Shown: positions 1 through 6,095, counted from the first letter of the stretch. The stretch: 11,116 bases of DNA from Lachnospiraceae bacterium (GCA_004558185.1 SFDP01000061.1:1-11116), one strand, 5' to 3'. Numbers and translations are program-made. Notes: generated by a model not told the origin, from the sequence alone.

Positions 1-324
1 GGACTGATGCTCATAAAGGTTAAGCCGATGATCCACCAGAAAGGATACATCGTTTTTCATGGACATATAGATGGCGTTCTCCAGGGTCACGATGGTCAGC
101 TCCTCCGGGTTCTCATGTCCGGTGTGGTTCAGGGCATTATACAGGCTTAATAGCCTCTCCTTATCCCGGTATAACATGGCAAATACGGTGCTCTTGTACT
201 CCCGGTTGGGGATGGGGATTTCCCGGCCTTCGTTACCTTCTCCTGGGTTATGGGTTTCTTGGGTTCCGTTGATGTCGTTCTTTTCTTTCGTCTGATGGAT
301 TTCTTTGGTTTCTTTCTGTTTCAT
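1..324 (-). CDS. PD-(D/E)XK nuclease / Rpn-type transposase-like protein, N-terminal part
   Basis: An open frame of 108 codons enters from the left edge with no stop, so the C-terminus is missing. The start at 324 follows AGGAGG with a 5-nt spacer. Residues 1-37 are polar and low in complexity (many K, E, N, T). From residue 40 the sequence matches, from memory, a PD-(D/E)XK family common in Lachnospiraceae: NREYKSTVFAMLY, then NPEELTIVTLENAIYMSMKN, then DVSFLVDHRLNLYEHQS. D98 followed by E105-x-Q107 fits the E-x-Q form of the PD-(D/E)XK active site seen in Rpn-like recombination-promoting nucleases; this assignment is inferred, as most of the domain lies outside the window. Codons are richer in C/G-ending forms (ATC, AAC, ACC, CTG, GAG) than in neighbouring genes, which would fit horizontal acquisition. 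It has its own promoter and a structured leader. Confidence 0.8.
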   Translation of the reverse strand, partial: MKQKETKEIHQTKEKNDINGTQETHNPGEGNEGREIPIPNREYKSTVFAMLYRDKERLLSLYNALNHTGHENPEELTIVTLENAIYMSMKNDVSFLVDHRLNLYEHQS

Positions 325-327
325 GGA

Positions 328-347
328 GTCCTCCTGACTGCAGGAGG
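328..347 (-). promoter_or_regulatory. Hairpin sequestering the ribosome binding site of the Rpn-like gene
   Basis: Reading the minus strand, CCTCCTG (347-341), loop CAGT, then CAGGAGG (336-330) form a perfect 7-bp stem. Its 3' arm is the Shine-Dalgarno sequence itself and ends 5 nt before the ATG. As RNA this hides the ribosome binding site. RBS-occluding hairpins are an established way of keeping transposase expression low. The structure is seen directly; the regulatory effect is inferred. Confidence 0.6.
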
Positions 348-359
348 CTTCCCTTTATA

Positions 360-376
360 GAGGCTGTGACAGCCTC
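360..376 (-). repeat. Perfect short stem-loop in the leader of the Rpn-like gene
   Basis: GAGGCTG and CAGCCTC pair perfectly (7 bp, 3-nt loop). It lies 12 nt upstream of the RBS-occluding hairpin on the same transcript. There is no T-run on the minus strand, so it is unlikely to be a terminator. It may help to shape the leader. Confidence 0.5.
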
Positions 377-483
377 TGTCCTCCCTTAGAAAGCTCCTGC
401 ATGATTGATTTGTTCGCATAGAGCTTCTAAAGAAGTGAACAAAGACGGCTTGTGCCGGATTAGAACGTCTATTGCTTGTACAC

Positions 484-512
484 AGCATAGCACAAATGAA
501 GATAATTGTAAA
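484..512 (-). promoter_or_regulatory. Candidate sigma-A promoter of the Rpn-like gene
   Basis: On the minus strand TTTACA (512-507) is followed after 17 nt by TATGCT (489-484), preceded by TGC, which makes an extended -10 element. The start of transcription would be near 477, giving a leader of about 150 nt that contains the hairpins at 360-376 and 328-347. It also contains a possible longer stem (AGAAGCTC with GAGCTTTCT, one bulged base). The region 325-582 holds no gene. Confidence 0.55.
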
Positions 513-582
513 TGGGTGTGAAAAATAGTTTTTATTGAAATTTAGGGTTATTTCGGCCCCCTACTGCAAACGCCTGACTCCT

Positions 583-1065
583 TTATAGGCGTCTTTCCTT
601 TTCCAGCCTGTTCCTGATTCGAAGAGCTTTAAAAAAGTCCTGCAAAATTTCACTGCATTCCTTTTCCAAAATACCTCTCTCCACCTCTGCCTGATGATTG
701 AATTCTGCCATTTGGAGAATATTTAGAATACTCCCTCCACAGCCCGCCTTGGGATTCATTGCTCCCATGACCACCTTACTGATTCTGGACTGGATAATGG
801 CTCCTGCACACATCTGGCAGGGCTCCAGCGTTACGTACAGCGTACATCCCTCCAGCCGCCAGTCTCCCATCTTTTTACTGGCCCGATTGATGGCTGTAAT
901 CTCTGCATGGGACAGGGTATTCTTATCCGTATTACGCCGATTATAGCCTCTGGCAATAATTTTATCCTCATAAACAATGACACACCCAATGGGAACTTCT
1001 CCCAGGGCATATGCTTTCCTGGCCTGCTTTAAGGCCTCCCTCATGTATTTTTCCTGCTGTTCCAT
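583..1065 (-). CDS. tadA: tRNA-specific adenosine(34) deaminase TadA
   Basis: The 160-residue product is of normal length for TadA, the zinc enzyme that deaminates A34 to inosine in the anticodon of tRNA-Arg(ACG). The deaminase signature is complete. H53-A-E55 supplies one zinc ligand and the proton-shuttling glutamate, and P82-C83-Q-M-C86 supplies the other two ligands. The flanking text is typical: ALGEVPIGCVIV near residues 20-31, MNPKAGCGGS near 103-112, and a C-terminal helix (ILQDFFKALR). The ATG at 1065 follows GAGGG by about 5 nt. The gene has its own strong promoter and a leader of roughly 80 nt, and lies between a DUF6128-like gene and the Rpn-like gene without a shared pathway. A 6-bp stem (570-575 with 587-592) encloses the stop codon but has no T-run. 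Confidence 0.95.
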   Translation of the reverse strand: MEQQEKYMREALKQARKAYALGEVPIGCVIVYEDKIIARGYNRRNTDKNTLSHAEITAINRASKKMGDWRLEGCTLYVTLEPCQMCAGAIIQSRISKVVMGAMNPKAGCGGSILNILQMAEFNHQAEVERGILEKECSEILQDFFKALRIRNRLEKERRL

Positions 1066-1081
1066 TTTCCCTCTTTATGGC

Positions 1082-1136
1082 AGATTATTTCGCTTAATCT
1101 ATTGCCTATGCTTTTTCAATAGAGAGCTGCTTCTCT
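1082..1136 (-). repeat. Three consecutive short stem-loops in the tadA leader
   Basis: Three inverted repeats follow each other: AGAGA/TCTCT (1121-1125 with 1132-1136), CTATTG/CAATAG (1099-1104 with 1117-1122) and AGATTA/TAATCT (1082-1087 with 1095-1100). Neighbouring arms share one or two bases, so not all can form at once. Each stem is only 5-6 bp and AT-rich, so a role is uncertain. Confidence 0.35.
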
Positions 1137-1150
1137 TATCTTTCCACCTT

Positions 1151-1178
1151 ATTATACTGTAATAGTGCTTCCTGTCAA
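1151..1178 (-). promoter_or_regulatory. Near-consensus sigma-A promoter of tadA
   Basis: On the minus strand TTGACA (1178-1173) and TATAAT (1156-1151) match both consensus hexamers exactly, separated by 16 nt. Transcription would begin near 1144, giving a leader of about 79 nt before tadA. This is the best promoter in the window. It also marks 1066-1212 as a true transcription boundary, although I see no terminator for the DUF6128-like gene there. Confidence 0.8.
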
Positions 1179-1212
1179 AGGCTTCTTGCTTATCCTTATT
1201 TCCTTTTCTTAC

Positions 1213-2154
1213 CTATAGCTTAACTTCTATCATGTAATAGCCGAAACTTCCGTTTCTGACGGGAAATTCCGTTCCCTCAAAGCCTGCAAATCCAAACAAT
1301 CCGGCCGCCTGCTTCTCCTTTTCATAAAATACTCCCGGTACTCCAATATAGTATGGCACTTCCTCTCCATCCTCCAGCTTTCCTAAAATCATATGCTGAT
1401 AATTATAGTAGCCGTGGAGCAAAAAGCTGTTATGCACCAGCCTTTGGTATTTCTCCTGTAAAATAATAAAATCCTCCGGTTTAATAGTGACAAAGGTCTT
1501 TCCTCCGGGAAAGGGATGAACCTGTGGATAATGGCGGCAGAGCTGTTCCCACTTATCCTCCTCCAGGGGTGGATGAACAGGAAGTTGGGCAGCTTCTTCC
1601 CGTGGTTTTTTGGAGTGAAATTTTGGCAGCTCTTTTTTTTCCTCTTGTATCGCCCCTTCTGCCTTTACTGTTATTTCTGAGTTTTCCCGAATATTTTCCT
1701 TTGTAGCTTTGTCCATATGACGATCATTTGCTTGAGCAGCCTCGATCTGAAAAGCTGAAGGCTCGTCTTTAGCAGCTCTCCTTTCCGGCAAAGGCAGCTC
1801 AATGGGAATATAAAGGTTCCTGTCTTTTTCCAGTTCGATCTGCAAGGCCTTAAGCCCTGTCAAATCTATCTCTCCCTCGGCTCCTGCGAGAAACAGGTGT
1901 CCCCCTCTGTCAAAGGCCTCGAAGGATTCCTTTAAACTCCCCTGCCCCTTTTCCAGGTCAATGTAAGCTATGCGTTTTCTTTCTTTTTCCTCTCTCAGCG
2001 CAAAGCAGCCGCTCAGATTCCCCATATCCTTTATTTCTATTTCCAGTCTGTGCCGATTCCCCACAAACTTCCAGCGCAGGAATCCGGCATTATGTATTCT
2101 CAGTCCCTTTTCATAATAATCAACATAAGCTATATAACGAAAAAATGATTCCAT
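1213..2154 (-). CDS. DUF6128-like protein of unknown function
   Basis: The frame opens at a TTG (2160), but AGGAGG ends only 1-2 nt before it. The ATG at 2154 has a 7-nt spacer, so the protein is taken as 313 residues. It has three parts. Residues 1-125 look beta-rich (FFRYIAYVDYYEKGLRIHNA). Residues 126-205 form a charged, low-complexity linker rich in K and E. Residues 206-313 form a compact aromatic domain (HYPQVHPF, IKPEDFIILQEKYQRLVHNS, LLHGYYNYQHMILGKL, YYIGVPGVFYEKEK, SFGYYMIEVKL) that I recognise, from memory, as DUF6128 of Lachnospiraceae. No signal peptide or membrane segment is visible, so it should be cytosolic. Function is unknown; the linker suggests two independently folding domains. 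Its start codon lies in an 11-bp inverted repeat. Confidence 0.75.
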   Translation of the reverse strand: MESFFRYIAYVDYYEKGLRIHNAGFLRWKFVGNRHRLEIEIKDMGNLSGCFALREEKERKRIAYIDLEKGQGSLKESFEAFDRGGHLFLAGAEGEIDLTGLKALQIELEKDRNLYIPIELPLPERRAAKDEPSAFQIEAAQANDRHMDKATKENIRENSEITVKAEGAIQEEKKELPKFHSKKPREEAAQLPVHPPLEEDKWEQLCRHYPQVHPFPGGKTFVTIKPEDFIILQEKYQRLVHNSFLLHGYYNYQHMILGKLEDGEEVPYYIGVPGVFYEKEKQAAGLFGFAGFEGTEFPVRNGSFGYYMIEVKL

Positions 2155-2178
2155 GGACAATCCTCCTATGGAATCATT
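2140..2178 (-). promoter_or_regulatory. Terminator-like inverted repeat overlapping the DUF6128-like start codon
   Basis: Arms at 2144-2154 and 2168-2178 are perfect 11-bp complements (AATGATTCCAT / ATGGAATCATT). On the minus-strand RNA the 13-nt loop holds the AGGAGG ribosome binding site. The 3' arm begins with the ATG start codon and runs directly into a T-run (six T at 2145-2140, four beyond the stem). It lies 20 nt after the stop of the CdaR-like gene. It could act as a terminator for that gene, as a control of DUF6128 translation, or both. The structure is seen; the role is inferred. Confidence 0.55.
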
Positions 2179-2198
2179 CTATTCTTTCTTTGCTGATT

Positions 2199-3290
2199 TT
2201 ATGAATGAAAGTTATTGTCAATATATTGCAAATAGCTGACTACCATTAATGCGATCTTAAAGGTAAGAGCATCATCAAAGTTCCGAATATCTAATCCGGT
2301 CTCCTTTTGCAGCTTCTCAATTCGATAAACAAGAGTATTTCGGTGGATATATAGCTGTCTTGCCGTTTCCGATACATTCAGGCTGTTTTCAAAAAATTTG
2401 TTTATGGTAGCAAGCGTTTCTTCGTCAAGCCGATCGGGAAGATTATCTCCAAAAATTTCCTCCATAAACATCTGGCAAAGATTGGTGGGAAGCTGGTAAA
2501 TCAGACGTCCGATACCCAGGTGCTTATAGGAAATTACCTTTCTGGCAGCATCAAAAATCTTACCTACGTCCATGGCCATTTTAGCTTCCTTATAGGATTT
2601 GGAAACCTCCTTTAATTCGGAAACAACCGTTCCATAGGCCACCCTGGCCTTCAGCATTGCCTCCGTATTCAGCATATCCACTATGGTCTGGGCAATCTGC
2701 TCTATTTCTTCGTCATCCTCGCCTTTCTGTAAGGCTTTGATAAGGATCACTCCTCTCTCATCTACTGCAATTACATAGTCACCGTTCTGCTGAGAAAACA
2801 GACTTCGCATCAGCTCCATTACCCCGGTATCCTTATCCAGCTTCGTTTCAATCAGATAAACAACCCTTCTTACTTCCACATTAATATGAAGCCTTTTTGC
2901 CCGATTGTAAATATCCACCAGCAAAAGATTATCCAGGATCAAATTCTGAAAGTAGTTGTTGCGGTCATACTTTTCTTTATAGGCTGTCAAAAGTCCTCGA
3001 ATCTGACTGACGGCAATTCTTGCAATCATATAAACATTATCCCCTTCACCATAGGCCGCAAGAATATAGCTGTCTTTGCCTTCGTCTTCAACCTTCAGCA
3101 AATGGCATTTTCCAATCACCTGGCTATCTGCCGCAGACCCCGCAAAATAGGCCAATGCATCGGCCTGTACTGAGGCCGCCTCTGAAGTAATTGCTATTCT
3201 GATTCCCTCAATATCATATAGTGCCAGTTCAACCTTCGTAATTTCCTTTAATTCATCCAAACAATTCTGCAGGGTTTGATTCGTTAACAT
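2199..3290 (-). CDS. CdaR/PucR-family transcriptional regulator
   Basis: A 363-residue cytosolic DNA-binding regulator. The C-terminus (about 297-350) is the PucR-type helix-turn-helix: FFENSLNVSETARQLYIHRN, then TLVYRIEKLQKETGLDIRNF and DDALTFKIALMV. Residues 135-250 resemble the degenerate GGDEF-like middle domain of CdaR/PucR proteins (RRVVYLIETK, then SKSYKEAKMAMDVGK). Residues 1-105 form an N-terminal domain, presumably ligand-sensing, whose ligand I cannot name. CdaR of E. coli responds to sugar diacids, but nothing nearby points to that pathway. The ATG at 3290 follows GGAG by 8 nt. The gene stands just downstream of the MsmX-type ATPase, separated by a hairpin, so regulation of sugar uptake is plausible but only inferred. 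A 6-bp inverted repeat upstream could be its own operator. Confidence 0.88.
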   Translation of the reverse strand: MLTNQTLQNCLDELKEITKVELALYDIEGIRIAITSEAASVQADALAYFAGSAADSQVIGKCHLLKVEDEGKDSYILAAYGEGDNVYMIARIAVSQIRGLLTAYKEKYDRNNYFQNLILDNLLLVDIYNRAKRLHINVEVRRVVYLIETKLDKDTGVMELMRSLFSQQNGDYVIAVDERGVILIKALQKGEDDEEIEQIAQTIVDMLNTEAMLKARVAYGTVVSELKEVSKSYKEAKMAMDVGKIFDAARKVISYKHLGIGRLIYQLPTNLCQMFMEEIFGDNLPDRLDEETLATINKFFENSLNVSETARQLYIHRNTLVYRIEKLQKETGLDIRNFDDALTFKIALMVVSYLQYIDNNFHS

Positions 3291-3321
3291 CCAATTACTC
3301 CATTTCTTTAAATTTATAGGG

Positions 3322-3336
3322 CTGCTTATTAAGCAG
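3322..3336. repeat. Inverted repeat upstream of the CdaR-like gene
   Basis: CTGCTT-ATT-AAGCAG is a perfect 6-bp inverted repeat with a 3-nt centre. It lies 32 nt before the regulator's start and next to a weak -10-like TATAAA (minus strand, 3318-3313). There is no T-run. An autoregulatory operator is possible; so is a small secondary hairpin following the msmX terminator. Confidence 0.3.
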
Positions 3337-3339
3337 TAA

Positions 3340-3369
3340 GGGTGCCAGAGGACTTATCCTCCGACACCC
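3340..3369 (-). terminator. Probable terminator hairpin after msmX
   Basis: The hairpin lies 13 nt after the msmX stop. As minus-strand RNA the arms 3369-3357 and 3352-3340 pair along 13 positions around a UAAG loop, two of them G-U. On the plus strand these two positions are C-A mismatches, so the structure favours minus-strand RNA. The following T-run is poor (CTTACTGCTT), so termination may be incomplete. Confidence 0.55.
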
Positions 3370-3382
3370 GAATATGTTCTGT

Positions 3383-4492
3383 TTAGTTGGTGATCACCTG
3401 TTCTGTTTCTTTATCGAAAACATGAATCTTTTCTACATCAAAAGCAAATTTGATTTCATCCCCGGGTCTTGCATTGGTACGAGGATCTACTCTTGCCGTG
3501 ATCGGATACTCTGCCAAATCAAAATATAAGTAAACCTCAGCACCCAGCAGCTCGTATACCTTAACTTTGGATTCAAATACGCATTTTGAGCTGGCAATAA
3601 ATATCTCCGAATCATAGACATCCTCAGGCCGAACACCAAAAGTAACCGTCTTTCCGTTGTATCCGCCTTCAATCAGCTTCTTGGACTTTGCCGGCGGGAG
3701 AGGAATGGATTTTCCTGCAATCTCCAGATTAGCCACATCACCCTCTACCTTTACTACTGCATCCATGAAATTCATCTGCGGTGACCCCATGAAGCCTGCT
3801 ACAAACAGATTTTGAGGCTTCTCATACAGATTCTGAGGAGTATCAACCTGCTGAACCACACCGTCCTTCATCACGACGATTCTGGTACCCAGAGTCATTG
3901 CTTCAGTCTGATCATGGGTAACATAGATAATCGTAGTACCTAATCTCTGATGAAGCTTGGCAATCTCAATACGCATCTGCACACGAAGCTTGGCATCCAG
4001 GTTGGATAAAGGCTCATCCATAAGGAAAACCTTGGGATTACGAACGATAGCACGTCCCATAGCTACACGCTGTCTCTGTCCTCCGGACAACGCCTTGGGC
4101 TTACGATCCAAAAGTGCAGTCAAATCCAGGATTCTTGCTGCCTCCTTTACCATCTTGTCAATCTCGTCTTTAGGAACCTTTCTTAGCTTAAGACCAAATG
4201 CCATATTATCATATACGGTCATATGAGGATATAACGCATAGTTCTGGAACACCATCGCAATATCCCTGTCCTTAGGCTCAACATCGTTCATTACCTTGTC
4301 ACCAATTTTCAATTCACCGGAAGAAATGTCTTCCAGTCCGGCAATCATACGAAGGGTAGTGGATTTACCGCAGCCGGAGGGGCCTACAAAGATAATAAAC
4401 TCCTTGTCCGCAATCTCCAGATTGAAATTCTTTACCGCTTCAAAGCCGTTGGGGTATACCTTACAAATGTTGTTTAAAGATAAACTAGCCAT
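3383..4492 (-). CDS. msmX: MsmX/UgpC-type sugar ABC transporter ATP-binding protein
   Basis: The ATPase subunit that energises carbohydrate ABC importers at the inner face of the membrane. The frame opens at 4513, but AGGAGG lies inside that extension and 9 nt before the ATG at 4492, which gives MASLSLNNICKVYPNG, the usual family N-terminus, and 369 residues, the usual length. Motifs are complete: Walker A GPSGCGKST (37-45), Q-loop Q83, signature LSGGQ (135-139), Walker B VFLMDE (155-160), H-loop H193. The C-terminal part (about 235-369) is the TOBE-type regulatory domain of MalK/UgpC proteins. No permease or substrate-binding gene is in the window; in Bacillus subtilis MsmX serves several importers, and a shared role is likely here. 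A YesL/DUF624 gene lies just upstream. A TATACT at 4547-4542 (minus) is a possible -10 without a good -35. Confidence 0.95.
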   Translation of the reverse strand: MASLSLNNICKVYPNGFEAVKNFNLEIADKEFIIFVGPSGCGKSTTLRMIAGLEDISSGELKIGDKVMNDVEPKDRDIAMVFQNYALYPHMTVYDNMAFGLKLRKVPKDEIDKMVKEAARILDLTALLDRKPKALSGGQRQRVAMGRAIVRNPKVFLMDEPLSNLDAKLRVQMRIEIAKLHQRLGTTIIYVTHDQTEAMTLGTRIVVMKDGVVQQVDTPQNLYEKPQNLFVAGFMGSPQMNFMDAVVKVEGDVANLEIAGKSIPLPPAKSKKLIEGGYNGKTVTFGVRPEDVYDSEIFIASSKCVFESKVKVYELLGAEVYLYFDLAEYPITARVDPRTNARPGDEIKFAFDVEKIHVFDKETEQVITN

Positions 4493-4621
4493 TTTCCGTT
4501 TCCTCCTATTCATGGGCAGATGCCAATTATGACTGTTTTTAAGTATACAGAAACTGCCATTTTTTCACCATGCCATTATTCCACAAAGATTTCCGGTTTT
4601 TCTATACATTTTGCCAGACCC

Positions 4622-5281
4622 TTATTCTTCCGGTTTCTCTTCTTCCCCATTATTCTCAACAGATTCCTCCTCTGGCTCATAGCGCTTGAATATCCCCTTC
4701 CAGATAAAGCTGTTTGCATAAGCCGGTCCTGCAATTCCAAAAAGAAGATACACTCCCATCAGGGTACCGTGAAGGGGAAGTATCAAAACGGGAAGTATGT
4801 AGATCGCTGCCATCAAAAGACTTTTAAATACATGAATAATACTCATCAGAAACGCATTTTTAATGGTATTTACTACCGTATTGCTGAATCTGCCTAACAG
4901 AGGAAAGGCATACATTGCCGTAAGACAGACAAAAAAATACAGCATATAGATGATTAACTTAAACGCCTTGGGAAAACTGACGGCATCTGCATTAAATATT
5001 CTTATATCAATATAGAAGAATATTGTCACCAGCAAAAAGATTCCCCAGATTATGGCAGACTGTCGAAAATTCTCACGAAAGGATTTGAAAAAATCCCTGA
5101 CAATGTAGCCCTCTTCATTCCTTGCCATTTTCATCGTCACATAATGCAGTGCAGTGATCGATGTCCCTATAGTCACTATGGGAATGCAGCAGATCAGACA
5201 AATAACATTCAGGATCACCACATCCGTGAGCCGATTTAAAAATTGGATAAAAGGATTATCCAGGTCAAAAAAACTTCTCAT
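4622..5281 (-). CDS. YesL/DUF624-family membrane protein
   Basis: A 219-residue polytopic membrane protein with the typical DUF624 opening (SFFDLDNPFIQFLNRLTDVV) and about five membrane segments, near 18-40, 75-92, 107-128, 153-171 and 173-192. The family, named after YesL of Bacillus subtilis, often lies beside sugar ABC importer genes and sugar-responsive regulators; its molecular function is not known to me. Here it precedes an MsmX-type ATPase by 129 nt, which fits that pattern. The C-terminal tail after residue 200 is strongly acidic (EPEEESVENNGEEEKPEE) and probably cytosolic. The ATG at 5281 has AGAGG 5 nt upstream. It follows the acetyltransferase gene by 36 nt, in the same transcription unit. 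No terminator is visible after it. Confidence 0.88.
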   Translation of the reverse strand: MRSFFDLDNPFIQFLNRLTDVVILNVICLICCIPIVTIGTSITALHYVTMKMARNEEGYIVRDFFKSFRENFRQSAIIWGIFLLVTIFFYIDIRIFNADAVSFPKAFKLIIYMLYFFVCLTAMYAFPLLGRFSNTVVNTIKNAFLMSIIHVFKSLLMAAIYILPVLILPLHGTLMGVYLLFGIAGPAYANSFIWKGIFKRYEPEEESVENNGEEEKPEE

Positions 5282-5317
5282 TCCTTCCTCTCGTTCCTTC
5301 CTTAATATTTTCTTCCA

Positions 5318-5797
5318 TCATAGATTCAGCTTCATTGGAGTATAAAAAATACCCTCTTTCTCCTGCTCACCCGCCAAATCCCAAAAGCCGATTTTGTGGT
5401 AGAATTCTATTGCATAGGGGGCGGCATTTACCGTTAAAAAACGTATTTTTGTTTCCTCAAGCAAATAGGTTGCCAGGGCTCCAATCAGAGCACTTCCTAT
5501 TCCCTGTCTATGGTATTCGCCTTCCACAAACAGCAGGGAAATATGATATCCATTTCTTAAAGTGATCAGGCCGATGATTTTTTCCTCCTCCAAAGCCAGC
5601 ATCATCAAATATTCCCCTTTCAGAAACATTTTTTTTAACCACTGATCGGAGATAAAATCACGAAAGCTCTCGATTCCCTCCGGCTTATAGTCTGCGGCTT
5701 CAAATTTAAGAAAGGTTCGCCAGGCCAGACCCATGGCTTCCTCCCAGTCCTTTTCACAGGCCATACGAATAGAATAGTATTTATTATCTTTTATCAT
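5318..5797 (-). CDS. GNAT-family N-acetyltransferase
   Basis: A single-domain 159-residue GNAT protein that would transfer an acyl group from acyl-CoA to an unknown amine. The acetyl-CoA binding motif A is clear at about 87-105 (SLLFVEGEYHRQGIGSALI, with the R-Q-G-I-G core at 97-101). Motif B follows at 124-138 (NAAPYAIEFYHKIGF). The N-terminal helices (14-60) carry the variable acceptor side, so the substrate cannot be read off. The ATG lies 4 nt after the stop of the small secreted protein gene, and the nearest AGGA-like sequence is 13 nt away inside that gene. Translation is therefore probably coupled to its neighbour. It could act on a peptide, an antibiotic or a metabolite; nothing in the sequence decides. 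Confidence 0.9.
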   Translation of the reverse strand: MIKDNKYYSIRMACEKDWEEAMGLAWRTFLKFEAADYKPEGIESFRDFISDQWLKKMFLKGEYLMMLALEEEKIIGLITLRNGYHISLLFVEGEYHRQGIGSALIGALATYLLEETKIRFLTVNAAPYAIEFYHKIGFWDLAGEQEKEGIFYTPMKLNL

Positions 5798-5801
5798 AGG
5801 T

Positions 5802-6074
5802 TCAAAACAGTCCTTTAAAAAAATCTACTACAGTAGAGGTCATATCAGAAAAAAAGTCTTTAACAGAGTCCACAAAGGTCTTTTGGATCGTTTCCTGAAC
5901 CGTATTCAGGATTCCCTTTCCCCACTGTTCGCACAGACCATTGGCCTGATGGAGGAGCTTTTCGGCATCCAATCCCAGATCATTCATTTTATCTGCCAGC
6001 CCGGCAGCCTCCACAGGCAGGCTCATTCCCAGGACCAATAATACTACAAATAATAAGCCCAGTCTTTTCTTCAT
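5802..6074 (-). CDS. Small secreted protein with amphipathic C-terminus, unrecognised
   Basis: A 90-residue protein I cannot assign to a family. Residues 1-23 are a clear Sec signal peptide: basic MKKR, hydrophobic LGLLFVVLLVLGMSLP, and a VEA/A cleavage site after A23. The mature part of about 67 residues has one cysteine (C48) and ends in a strongly amphipathic stretch. That stretch holds two copies of an 11-residue pattern, SVKDFFSDM and TVVDFFKGL, with paired phenylalanines. This resembles lipid-associating helices or membrane-active peptides in general character, not by homology. The ATG at 6074 has GAGG about 9 nt upstream. The gene begins 28 nt after the metG terminator, leaving little room for a promoter, and its stop is 4 nt before the acetyltransferase start. 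The reading frame is well supported by the RBS, the signal peptide and the coupling. Confidence 0.75.
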   Translation of the reverse strand: MKKRLGLLFVVLLVLGMSLPVEAAGLADKMNDLGLDAEKLLHQANGLCEQWGKGILNTVQETIQKTFVDSVKDFFSDMTSTVVDFFKGLF

Positions 6075-6095
6075 CGGCTTTCACCTCACTTTTCC

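Noticed and set aside
71..295. Plus-strand open frame of 74 codons
   Set aside because: It is antisense to the Rpn-like gene, which has a strong ribosome binding site and recognisable family sequence.
570..592. Stem around the tadA stop as a terminator
   Set aside because: The 6-bp stem has an 11-nt loop and no following T-run.
2155..2160. TTG start for the DUF6128-like gene
   Set aside because: The Shine-Dalgarno ends only 1-2 nt before the TTG, too close for initiation; the ATG at 2154 is correctly spaced.
3389..3398. GGTGATCACC palindrome
   Set aside because: It encodes the conserved C-terminal end of MsmX; a 10-bp palindrome in coding sequence is weak evidence for a site.
4493..4513. 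Upstream ATG start for msmX
   Set aside because: The AGGAGG lies within this extension, and the ATG at 4492 gives the usual family N-terminus.
4520..4897. Plus-strand open frame covering the msmX-YesL gap
   Set aside because: Most of it is antisense to the YesL gene; there is no ribosome binding site and no protein motif.
5269..5319. Short frame of about 17 codons beginning in the acetyltransferase stop (TGATG)
   Set aside because: It has no proper ribosome binding site, ends just inside the YesL gene in another frame and shows no protein character.
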